A DNA stretch of 46,557 bases, taken from assembly GCA_963573315.1 (NCBI GenBank), contig CAUYJH010000080.1:1-46557 (forward strand). The letters run 5' to 3'. The notes beneath the pieces were generated by a model. That model searched no databases and was not told the DNA's origin. It saw only the letters and a list, made by a program, of their open reading frames with translations. This stretch comes from Entomortierella parvispora (lineage: Eukaryota; Mortierellomycota; Mortierellomycetes; Mortierellales; Mortierellaceae). Position numbers and translations under genes: made by a program. Shown piece after piece: positions 35,901 to 46,557 of this stretch (its first letter is position 1; the number at the start of each line of letters is the position of its first letter).

Positions 35901-36658
35901 TTTCCCGAGAAGGATCGGTCATTAAAAAGAGAGATGGACCCTCCACCGCAACCTTTATGGATCCAGGGTCCAGGATCCGATGATCGGATCCAACACGACA
36001 GATATCTTCACTGAGGAGACGTCTTCCTCCTTCCAGTTTTCAGGATCTGACAGGTAGACGGAGGCATGAGAACAAAACCCCCCCCCCCGAGCTATGGTGG
36101 GATGCAGCCAGTGCCATCTGATTCTCCATTCTCCACGGTGCCTCCTCCCTCTCCGAGAACTTCAAAGACAATGTTGGTACGCGTGCCACTTGTAGGAATG
36201 AACCTCTCTTGCGGACCCTAGGACAAGGTCCACCTTCGTAATTGCGTTCAAGCCACCGGACCGAGTGTGCATGGAAAAGAAGGGAAAAGGGCTATCTGGC
36301 CATGTAGCTGGACCGTTGTTTACACGGTGTTCGACCGTTTACACAGGGTTAGACCGTTCAGACCGTTTACACGGGACCAGACCTCTCCGCTGCAGATACA
36401 AAAATGCGCGCGCTGATTTTTTGTTTTCTTTTTTTTCTCTCTCACCACCTCCCCTCCTCCCCACACCCACCCTACATTCCCACTGACATTTCACATGCAC
36501 ATTTCCATTTCAGTCATGATCCATCTCTGCCATGGCTCCAAGGGTTGTCCAACCAAGCCCAGCACTCGCGTGCAACTCAGACACAAGAGCACGGCTCGTG
36601 TTTTTTTTAAGGTATGCTCTGAGCTGAACTAAAATATATGAAATCCAGCCAAACAAAA
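32993..36658 (+). repeat. Array unit, copy 10 (3,666 bp, consensus)
   Basis: No difference from copy 1 was found. Copies 1, 9 and 10 appear identical. Confidence 0.97.
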
Positions 36659-39600
36659 AAATCCCTTGCGCCCTACTTCCTAGGCCTTCGTTTGTGTACT
36701 TCAGTCACTAACGCCCCCTTGCATGTCTATCCTGTAGTCTCTTGTAGCACTGCAGCACAGCCCAGGCTAGCGCGCGTTCTTCAAACCGCGTGGTCAGTAA
36801 CAAGCACAAGTGCTGAGCTCTCGTCTCGGGCCCAGAGAAGCATAAGCCAGGTCTCAAGAGACCCAGTTCCTGAAAAATACCAGCTCCATCTGCCTCTCTG
36901 GTGACGCGCTTCGCTCTCCAAAAGAAAGCTCTGTCCTCTGCCGCCCGCTGTCCTTCAAGAACGTCTCTTCCCTACAAAGAGACCGAGGGTAGCGCCTCTC
37001 AACTGGCTACCTTCAACTCCGCCAGAGGCCACCGGCCTTTCAACAACATCCGCTGCTTTCAGAGGCTCGCTTTCAGAGACTCCACAGCAACCCCGGCTCT
37101 TTGGAGCATGCTCGGTCCTTGCACCCTTGCATCTTTGCACGCTTTCAGTGGTGACCGCCCACCAAGAACGCCTCCCCTGCCTGCCAGCTTTTCTGCTGCG
37201 GCTGGCTTGCCACCAGTCAACACAAAAAGCAGTCCCGCTTCAAGTAAACAAGAACGCGTCGTCCATCCATCCGTCCATCCATCCATCGAAGGGAGTCAAA
37301 GTACGCGCCATCCGCCATCCAAAGCCCAAGAAGAGGACAGCTTTCTCCTCTCCCATCCTAGCCATCTCATCGGTGCTACCTCCATCCATGGTACGGCTAT
37401 TACTATTATTTCTTCGGGGCCAAGTGGATGCACAGGACCAAGCACTGGACACATGGACCATATCCATATCCATATTCCATCCATACCGTCGGCTCCTGGA
37501 CAAAGACAAGGTAATGGCAGTGGCCTCAGCGCTTCAGGGCAGGGCGTCCTTTGGTGCCTGTGTGAAGTTTCAATGATGAATAGTGGCGGTGGGCTGGCTG
37601 TCCTCAACCTTCTTCGGCTGGCACTGTTATGTAGTGATCTGGCCCCCTCCGTGGATAAAGTCGAAGGGATGTGAGTGAGGCTGGGGCCGACCTCTGAGAG
37701 ACATCTGTACAAAGTGGGTTTACACGCGTCTTGGTAGCGTCCGCTGACCATTTACACAGTCTTTCCACTTCTTAGGAACCAAGTCTTCCGCAAGGATCAC
37801 ATTCCATTCAGGTCGTCCACCCCTTTGAGCTCAAACAAGGTAATGGCAGTGGGCTAAGCGCTCCAAGACAAGGCGTCTATGGCGCTTGTGTGAATTTCAA
37901 TGAAGACTTTAGGTGGCGAAGAGAGGACAAGAGGGAGAGGGAGAGGGGGGGGGTTAAGCACCATCCTGACCCAGAAACACCTCCTCCGCGGCTGTCTCCA
38001 TTATCGGAAGATGGTTGGGGCCCCACCTACAGGTGCATAATTGCAGAAGGGGGTGTGGGCTGGGTGAGGGCGTTGGATGCAAAGAGAGGACAAGAGGGAG
38101 AGGGAGAGGGGGGGGGGGGGGTAAGCGCCATCCTGGCCCAGAAAACTCCTCCTCCGCGGCTACCTCCATTCACGGAAGATGGTTGGGGCCCCACCTACAG
38201 GTGGACAATAGCAGAAGGGGGTGAGAGTGGAGGGATGGGCTTGGGTGCGGGTGCGGGGTGTGGGGGAGATGGGGGGGCCACTCTGAGAAACACCTCTGCG
38301 GCTGGTGGGAAGCCCCTGGCTAGGTTAATTGCAATAGAGGTGCAACCGCGTCTTGATAGCGTCCACTGACCATTTACATAGTCTTGCCACTTCTTAGGAA
38401 CCAAACCCCGCACCGTGTCCTCACCCACCCCATCCTCGTGAACGAGAGGAGCATTGTCAACGCAGGCCGACTAGAGTCTCTCTCTGATCATTACAGTCCT
38501 CTGAAGCCCTTTTCCGAGATCCAAACTCTACCCTATACCTTCCATATCATAGGCGAAGAAGAGTGCGCATCAAGCCAGATGTCGTGTGAGGATCGATCGA
38601 CTCTAGGAGTCCTTCATCATGTCCTCCTCTGCATACTGGTGTGTACTTTTAGCTATTTTGATAGGCTGGATTTGTGTATGAGGGGTGATCTCGGCCTTTG
38701 GTGAGGTACTTTGTCAAGAGTTCTCTATTTTTTTGTCGTTGACTGTTGCTCACTTCTCCTCTCCATCGCTTGGCGGGGAACGGTCACTTCCAACGTGATG
38801 CGGTGCCGCTCTTCTCTTCGAGATCGAACCCATGGCCCCTGGGACCGTATTGTCCTTGTACCTTTGAATGGATGCCATCTTTCTGTTCTCTTCGTGATTT
38901 TAATACAGAGACCCATCATCGATCTTGTTCCTTTGAGTGACCACAGACTAAGAAGTAAACGCGCGATCACTGTACAATAAATAAAAAAAGAAATGTCAAC
39001 TCTTTTCAATATTCCTGATGAGAGGAACCGAGCAGTGTTCGTCAACAATGACAACATGAATCTCTTGAAGTAATAGTTGATCAAGAAAACAAAGGTCATC
39101 AGGTCCCCACCAAATTGAATGAAACGTTCACTAGGTTGAGAAGTAGGCTGAGAAGTAGATATATAGGTTGAGAAGAAGGTTGAGAAGTACAGTAGGTTGG
39201 AAAATACTAGGCGAGTGCGGTATGGCTTTGACGCGAGATGGGGGTGCCGGCTACATGGCTGCTTGGTGACGGGGAGGATGTGTTGGTTGCAGTCGCCCCA
39301 AGACTTGTCGACTTTTGTCCTCGGGGGGAGCGCCAGAGATCCAGGAGAGAGTACCGATCACCATCGCTGATCTTTGGGTGCAGCAGAGACTCGAGTGCTC
39401 TGAGTGCAATGGAGAGGACAGGATCTTTTGTCGCCACCGTCCTGGATGCCATCCTAGATCCTAGATCAACAGATCCACGCAGGGAAGAAGGGAGATGCCC
39501 GCCTCCTTTTGTGCTCCTGACCACTCTCCAGAACATATCAAGACCGAGCACGTCTGCTTCTTTTTCTTTTCCCGAGAAGGATCGGTCATTAAAAAGAGAG

Positions 39601-40325
39601 ATGGACCCTCCACCGCAACCTTTATGGATCCAGGGTCCAGGATCCGATGATCGGATCCAACACGACAGATATCTTCACTGAGGAGACGTCTTCCTCCTTC
39701 CAGTTTTCAGGATCTGACAGGTAGACGGAGGCATGAGAACAAAACCCCCCCCCCCGAGCTATGGTGGGATGCAGCCAGTGCCATCTGATTCTCCATTCTC
39801 CACGGTGCCTCCTCCCTCTCCGAGAACTTCAAAGACAATGTTGGTACGCGTGCCACTTGTAGGAATGAACCTCTCTTGCGGACCCTAGGACAAGGTCCAC
39901 CTTCGTAATTGCGTTCAAGCCACCGGACCGAGTGTGCATGGAAAAGAAGGGAAAAGGGCTATCTGGCCATGTAGCTGGACCGTTGTTTACACGGTGTTCG
40001 ACCGTTTACACAGGGTTAGACCGTTCAGACCGTTTACACGGGACCAGACCTCTCCGCTGCAGATACAAAAATGCGCGCGCTGATTTTTTGTTTTCTTTTT
40101 TTTCTCTCTCACCACCTCCCCTCCTCCCCACACCCACCCTACATTCCCACTGACATTTCACATGCACATTTCCATTTCAGTCATGATCCATCTCTGCCAT
40201 GGCTCCAAGGGTTGTCCAACCAAGCCCAGCACTCGCGTGCAACTCAGACACAAGAGCACGGCTCGTGTTTTTTTTAAGGTATGCTCTGAGCTGAACTAAA
40301 ATATATGAAATCCAGCCAAACAAAA
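36659..40325 (+). repeat. Array unit, copy 11 (3,667 bp)
   Basis: One extra T at 37670 (GAAGGGAGTGAG becomes GAAGGGATGTGAG). It shifts the frames open on both strands across this point. Confidence 0.98.
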
Positions 40326-43300
40326 AAATCCCTTGCGCCCTACTTCCTAGGCCTTCGTTTGTGTACTTCAGTCACTAACGCCCCCTTGCATGTCTATCCT
40401 GTAGTCTCTTGTAGCACTGCAGCACAGCCCAGGCTAGGCGCGCGTTCTTCAAACCGCGTGGTCAGTAACAAGCACAAGTGCTGAGCTCTCGTCTCGGGCC
40501 CAGAGAAGCATAAGCCAGGTCTCAAGAGACCCAGTTCCTGAAAAATACCAGCTCCATCTGCCTCTCTGGTGACGCGCTTCGCTCTCCAAAAGAAAGCTCT
40601 GTCCTCTGCCGCCCGCTGTCCTTCAAGAACGTCTCTTCCCTACAAAGAGACCGAGGGTAGCGCCTCTCAACTGGCTACCTTCAACTCCGCCAGAGGCCAC
40701 CGGCCTTTCAACAACATCCGCTGCTTTCAGAGGCTCGCTTTCAGAGACTCCACAGCAACCCCGGCTCTTTGGAGCATGCTCGGTCCTTGCACCCTTGCAT
40801 CTTTGCACGCTTTCAGTGGTGACCGCCCACCAAGAACGCCTCCCCTGCCTGCCAGCTTTTCTGCTGCGGCTGGCTTGCCACCAGTCAACACAAAAAGCAG
40901 TCCCGCTTCAAGTAAACAAGAACGCGTCGTCCATCCATCCGTCCATCCATCCATCGAAGGGAGTCAAAGTACGCGCCATCCGCCATCCAAAGCCCAAGAA
41001 GAGGACAGCTTTCTCCTCTCCCATCCTAGCCATCTCATCGGTGCTACCTCCATCCATGGTACGGCTATTACTATTATTTCTTCGGGGCCAAGTGGATGCA
41101 CAGGACCAAGCACTGGACACATGGACCATATCCATATCCATATTCCATCCATACCGTCGGCTCCTGGACAAAGACAAGGTAATGGCAGTGGCCTCAGCGC
41201 TTCAGGGCAGGGCGTCCTTTGGTGCCTGTGTGAAGTTTCAATGATGAATAGTGGCGGTGGGCTGGCTGTCCTCAACCTTCTTCGGCTGGCACTGTTATGT
41301 AGTGATCTGGCCCCCTCCGTGGATAAAGTCGAAGGGAGTGAGTGAGGCTGGGGCCGACCTCTGAGAGACATCTGTACAAAGTGGGTTTACACGCGTCTTG
41401 GTAGCGTCCGCTGACCATTTACACAGTCTTTCCACTTCTTAGGAACCAAGTCTTCCGCAAGGATCACATTCCATTCAGGTCGTCCACCCCTTTGAGCTCA
41501 AACAAGGTAATGGCAGTGGGCTAAGCGCTCCAAGACAAGGCGTCTATGGCGCTTGTGTGAATTTCAATGAAGACTTTAGGTGGCGAAGAGAGGACAAGAG
41601 GGAGAGGGAGAGGGGGGGGGTTAAGCACCATCCTGACCCAGAAACACCTCCTCCGCGGCTGTCTCCATTATCGGAAGATGGTTGGGGCCCCACCTACAGG
41701 TGCATAATTGCAGAAGGGGGTGTGGGCTGGGTGAGGGCGTTGGATGCAAAGAGAGGACAAGAGGGAGAGGGAGAGGGGGGGGGGGGGGTAAGCGCCATCC
41801 TGGCCCAGAAAACTCCTCCTCCGCGGCTACCTCCATTCACGGAAGATGGTTGGGGCCCCACCTACAGGTGGACAATAGCAGAAGGGGGTGAGAGTGGAGG
41901 GATGGGCTTGGGTGCGGGTGCGGGGGTGTGGGGGAGATGGGGGGGGCCACTCTGAGAAACACCTCTGCGGCTGGTGGGAAGCCCCTGGCTAGGTTAATTG
42001 CAATAGAGGTGCAACCGCGTCTTGATAGCGTCCACTGACCATTTACATAGTCTTGCCACTTCTTAGGAACCAAACCCCGCACCGTGTCCTCACCCACCCC
42101 ATCCTCGTGAACGAGAGGAGCATTGTCAACGCAGGCCGACTAGAGTCTCTCTCTGATCATTACAGTCCTCTGAAGCCCTTTTCCGAGATCCAAACTCTAC
42201 CCTATACCTTCCATATCATAGGCGAAGAAGAGTGCGCATCAAGCCAGATGTCGTGTGAGGATCGATCGACTCTAGGAGTCCTTCATCATGTCCTCCTCTG
42301 CATACTGGTGTGTACTTTTAGCTATTTTGATAGGCTGGATTTGTGTATGAGGGGTGATCTCGGCCTTTGGTGAGGTACTTTGTCAAGAGTTCTCTATTTT
42401 TTTGTCGTTGACTGTTGCTCACTTCTCCTCTCCATCGCTTGGCGGGGAACGGTCACTTCCAACGTGATGCGGTGCCGCTCTTCTCTTCGAGATCGAACCC
42501 ATGGCCCCTGGGACCGTATTGTCCTTGTACCTTTGAATGGATGCCATCTTTCTGTTCTCTTCGTGATTTTAATACAGAGACCCATCATCGATCTTGTTCC
42601 TTTGAGTGACCCACAGACTAAGAAGTAAACGCGCGATCACTGTACAATAAATAAAAAAAGAAATGTCAACTCTTTTCAATATTCCTGATGAGAGGAACCG
42701 AGCAGTGTTCGTCAACAATGACAACATGAATCTCTTGAAGTAATAGTTGATCAAGAAAACAAAGGTCATCAGGTCCCCACCAAATTGAATGAAACGTTCA
42801 CTAGGTTGAGAAGTAGGCTGAGAAGTAGATATATAGGTTGAGAAGAAGGTTGAGAAGTACAGTAGGTTGGAAAATACTAGGCGAGTGCGGTATGGCTTTG
42901 ACGCGAGATGGGGGTGCCGGCTACATGGCTGCTTGGTGACGGGGAGGATGTGTTGGTTGCAGTCGCCCCAAGACTTGTCGACTTTTGTCCTCGGGGGGAG
43001 CGCCAGAGATCCAGGAGAGAGTACCGATCACCATCGCTGATCTTTGGGTGCAGCAGAGACTCGAGTGCTCTGAGTGCAATGGAGAGGACAGGATCTTTTG
43101 TCGCCACCGTCCTGGATGCCATCCTAGATCCTAGATCAACAGATCCACGCAGGGAAGAAGGGAGATGCCCGCCTCCTTTTGTGCTCCTGACCACTCTCCA
43201 GAACATATCAAGACCGAGCACGTCTGCTTCTTTTTCTTTTCCCGAGAAGGATCGGTCATTAAAAAGAGAGATGGACCCTCCACCGCAACCTTTATGGATC

Positions 43301-43996
43301 CAGGGTCCAGGATCCGATGATCGGATCCAACACGACAGATATCTTCACTGAGGAGACGTCTTCCTCCTTCCAGTTTTCAGGATCTGACAGGTAGACGGAG
43401 GCATGAGAACAATAACCCCCCCCCCCGAGCTATGGTGGGATGCAGCCAGTGCCATCTGATTCTCCATTCTCCACGGTGCCTCCTCCCTCTCCGAGAACTT
43501 CAAAGACAATGTTGGTACGCGTGCCACTTGTAGGAATGAACCTCTCTTGCGGACCCTAGGACAAGGTCCACCTTCGTAATTGCGTTCAAGCCACCGGACC
43601 GAGTGTGCATGGAAAAGAAGGGAAAAGGGCTATCTGGCCATGTAGCTGGACCGTTGTTTACACGGTGTTCGACCGTTTACACAGGGTTAGACCGTTCAGA
43701 CCGTTTACACGGGACCAGACCTCTCCGCTGCAGATACAAAAATGCGCGCGCTGATTTTTTGTTTTCTTTTTTTTCTCTCTCACCACCTCCCCTCCTCCCC
43801 ACACCCACCCTACATTCCCACTGACATTTCACATGCACATTTCCATTTCAGTCATGATCCATCTCTGCCATGGCTCCAAGGGTTGTCCAACCAAGCCCAG
43901 CACTCGCGTGCAACTCAGACACAAGAGCACGGCTCGTGTTTTTTTTAAGGTATGCTCTGAGCTGAACTAAAATATATGAAATCCAGCCAAACAAAA
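40326..43996 (+). repeat. Array unit, copy 12 (3,671 bp, five insertions)
   Basis: Five single-base insertions: G near 40437 (GCTAGCGC becomes GCTAGGCGC), G4 to G5 at 41922-41926, G7 to G8 at 41939-41946, C at 42610-42612 (GTGACCAC becomes GTGACCCAC) and T at 43413 (ACAAAACC becomes ACAATAACC). All five are gains, giving the longest copy in the window. Confidence 0.98.
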
Positions 43997-46557
43997 AAAT
44001 CCCTTGCGCCCTACTTCCTAGGCCTTCGTTTGTGTACTTCAGTCACTAACGCCCCCTTGCATGTCTATCCTGTAGTCTCTTGTAGCACTGCAGCACAGCC
44101 CAGGCTAGCGCGCGTTCTTCAAACCGCGTGGTCAGTAACAAGCACAAGTGCTGAGCTCTCGTCTCGGGCCCAGAGAAGCATAAGCCAGGTCTCAAGAGAC
44201 CCAGTTCCTGAAAAATACCAGCTCCATCTGCCTCTCTGGTGACGCGCTTCGCTCTCCAAAAGAAAGCTCTGTCCTCTGCCGCCCGCTGTCCTTCAAGAAC
44301 GTCTCTTCCCTACAAAGAGACCGAGGGTAGCGCCTCTCAACTGGCTACCTTCAACTCCGCCAGAGGCCACCGGCCTTTCAACAACATCCGCTGCTTTCAG
44401 AGGCTCGCTTTCAGAGACTCCACAGCAACCCCGGCTCTTTGGAGCATGCTCGGTCCTTGCACCCTTGCATCTTTGCACGCTTTCAGTGGTGACCGCCCAC
44501 CAAGAACGCCTCCCCTGCCTGCCAGCTTTTCTGCTGCGGCTGGCTTGCCACCAGTCAACACAAAAAGCAGTCCCGCTTCAAGTAAACAAGAACGCGTCGT
44601 CCATCCATCCGTCCATCCATCCATCGAAGGGAGTCAAAGTACGCGCCATCCGCCATCCAAAGCCCAAGAAGAGGACAGCTTTCTCCTCTCCCATCCTAGC
44701 CATCTCATCGGTGCTACCTCCATCCATGGTACGGCTATTACTATTATTTCTTCGGGGCCAAGTGGATGCACAGGACCAAGCACTGGACACATGGACCATA
44801 TCCATATCCATATTCCATCCATACCGTCGGCTCCTGGACAAAGACAAGGTAATGGCAGTGGCCTCAGCGCTTCAGGGCAGGGCGTCCTTTGGTGCCTGTG
44901 TGAAGTTTCAATGATGAATAGTGGCGGTGGGCTGGCTGTCCTCAACCTTCTTCGGCTGGCACTGTTATGTAGTGATCTGGCCCCCTCCGTGGATAAAGTC
45001 GAAGGGAGTGAGTGAGGCTGGGGCCGACCTCTGAGAGACATCTGTACAAAGTGGGTTTACACGCGTCTTGGTAGCGTCCGCTGACCATTTACACAGTCTT
45101 TCCACTTCTTAGGAACCAAGTCTTCCGCAAGGATCACATTCCATTCAGGTCGTCCACCCCTTTGAGCTCAAACAAGGTAATGGCAGTGGGCTAAGCGCTC
45201 CAAGACAAGGCGTCTATGGCGCTTGTGTGAATTTCAATGAAGACTTTAGGTGGCGAAGAGAGGACAAGAGGGAGAGGGAGAGGGGGGGGGTTAAGCACCA
45301 TCCTGACCCAGAAACACCTCCTCCGCGGCTGTCTCCATTATCGGAAGATGGTTGGGGCCCCACCTACAGGTGCATAATTGCAGAAGGGGGTGTGGGCTGG
45401 GTGAGGGCGTTGGATGCAAAGAGAGGACAAGAGGGAGAGGGAGAGGGGGGGGGGGGGGTAAGCGCCATCCTGGCCCAGAAAACTCCTCCTCCGCGGCTAC
45501 CTCCATTCACGGAAGATGGTTGGGGCCCCACCTACAGGTGGACAATAGCAGAAGGGGGGTGAGAGTGGAGGGATGGGCTTGGGTGCGGGTGCGGGGTGTG
45601 GGGGAGATGGGGGGGCCACTCTGAGAAACACCTCTGCGGCTGGTGGGAAGCCCCTGGCTAGGTTAATTGCAATAGAGGTGCAACCGCGTCTTGATAGCGT
45701 CCACTGACCATTTACATAGTCTTGCCACTTCTTAGGAACCAAACCCCGCACCGTGTCCTCACCCACCCCATCCTCGTGAACGAGAGGAGCATTGTCAACG
45801 CAGGCCGACTAGAGTCTCTCTCTGATCATTACAGTCCTCTGAAGCCCTTTTCCGAGATCCAAACTCTACCCTATACCTTCCATATCATAGGCGAAGAAGA
45901 GTGCGCATCAAGCCAGATGTCGTGTGAGGATCGATCGACTCTAGGAGTCCTTCATCATGTCCTCCTCTGCATACTGGTGTGTACTTTTAGCTATTTTGAT
46001 AGGCTGGATTTGTGTATGAGGGGTGATCTCGGCCTTTGGTGAGGTACTTTGTCAAGAGTTCTCTATTTTTTTGTCGTTGACTGTTGCTCACTTCTCCTCT
46101 CCATCGCTTGGCGGGGAACGGTCACTTCCAACGTGATGCGGTGCCGCTCTTCTCTTCGAGATCGAACCCATGGCCCCTGGGACCGTATTGTCCTTGTACC
46201 TTTGAATGGATGCCATCTTTCTGTTCTCTTCGTGATTTTAATACAGAGACCCATCATCGATCTTGTTCCTTTGAGTGACCACAGACTAAGAAGTAAACGC
46301 GCGATCACTGTACAATAAATAAAAAAAGAAATGTCAACTCTTTTCAATATTCCTGATGAGAGGAACCGAGCAGTGTTCGTCAACAATGACAACATGAATC
46401 TCTTGAAGTAATAGTTGATCAAGAAAACAAAGGTCATCAGGTCCCCACCAAATTGAATGAAACGTTCACTAGGTTGAGAAGTAGGCTGAGAAGTAGATAT
46501 ATAGGTTGAGAAGAAGGTTGAGAAGTACAGTAGGTTGGAAAATACTAGGCGAGTGCG
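43997..46557 (+). repeat. Array unit, copy 13 (partial, ends at unit position 2560)
   Basis: The copy is truncated by the window edge, not by a visible sequence break. One extra G (G5 to G6) lies at 45554-45559. The rest matches copy 1 up to unit position 2560. Confidence 0.98.

Larger units (their letters stand above)
1..46557. repeat. Macrosatellite-like tandem array, ~3,666-bp unit, ~12.7 copies
   Basis: The word AAATCCCTTGCGCCC recurs at 1, 3667, 7337, 11002, 14666, 18330, 21997, 25662, 29327, 32993, 36659, 40326 and 43997, always in the same orientation, and everything between recurs in the same order. Copy lengths run from 3,664 to 3,671 bp. Each deviation from 3,666 is fully explained by the small indels listed under the individual copies. 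I saw no base substitutions. The array fills the window, so neither edge of the array is visible. No rRNA, tRNA, transposase, reverse transcriptase or replication protein is recognisable in the unit. It could be a chromosomal macrosatellite, a recently amplified non-coding or small-gene locus, or an assembled concatemer of a circular molecule. The repeat structure itself is certain; its nature is not. Confidence 0.99.

Noticed and set aside
1-46557. Ribosomal DNA or 5S array
   Set aside because: A 3.67-kb tandem unit prompted a look for 18S, 28S, 5.8S and 5S signatures, but I recognised none on either strand.
1-46557. CRISPR array
   Set aside because: The repeats are kilobase-length and contiguous, and the short repeats (12 bp, 4 bp) have no unique spacers of regular length.
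1-46557. Transposon or virus-derived unit
   Set aside because: There are no terminal inverted or long terminal repeats bounding the unit, and no transposase, integrase, polymerase or capsid motif in any frame.

Overview
The whole 46,557-base window is one head-to-tail tandem array of a single unit of about 3,666 bp. It holds twelve complete copies and a thirteenth cut off by the window's right edge (about 12.7 copies). There is no unique flanking sequence at either end, so the true array is longer than the window. I found no substitution between copies. Every difference I could identify is a 1-bp or, once, a 4-bp indel, mostly in short runs or simple repeats, and these indels account exactly for the length of each copy (3,664 to 3,671 bp). 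The copy boundary used here (AAATCCCTTGCG at position 1) is set only by where the window starts. Unit position p lies at (copy start - 1 + p), within a few bases.

The window looks eukaryotic rather than bacterial or viral. There are no operons, no ribosome-binding-site-led genes and no recognisable protein family. There are homopolymer runs (G9, G14, C11), CCAT microsatellites, long pyrimidine tracts, AATAAA signals, and intron-like donor, branch-point and acceptor combinations. CpG words (GCGCGC, ACGCGT, CCGCGG) are common, which argues against a CpG-depleted vertebrate genome. The style resembles a filamentous fungus or another compact eukaryote, but I cannot assign a taxon.

Layout of one unit (copy 1 coordinates): 1-600, unremarkable open sequence; 603-630 CCAT microsatellite; 798-827 CATATC-type repeat; 849-1122 and 1177-1744 two diverged copies of a module that begins with a donor-like AAG/GTAATGG and ends with an acceptor-like CTTCTTAG/GAACCA; 1260-1564 a nested G-rich duplication inside the second module; 1739-2045 a long open frame; 2317-2326 overlapping AATAAA signals; 2474-2529 a 12-bp minisatellite; 2579-3022 a 147-codon ATG frame; 2967-2999 a BamHI-site cluster with a 9-bp palindrome; 3086-3096 a C run; 3319-3383 a cluster of GACCGTT motifs; 3425-3480 a pyrimidine tract; 3524-3666 a leader-like region with a possible intron running into the next copy.

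No gene can be called with confidence. The best working model is a repeated, possibly spliced transcription unit on the + strand. It would start near the GACCGTT cluster and pyrimidine tract at the right end of one copy, cross the copy junction, and end at AATAAA in the next. The alternative is a non-coding macrosatellite, or an assembled concatemer of a circular or amplified DNA. Sequence alone cannot separate these.
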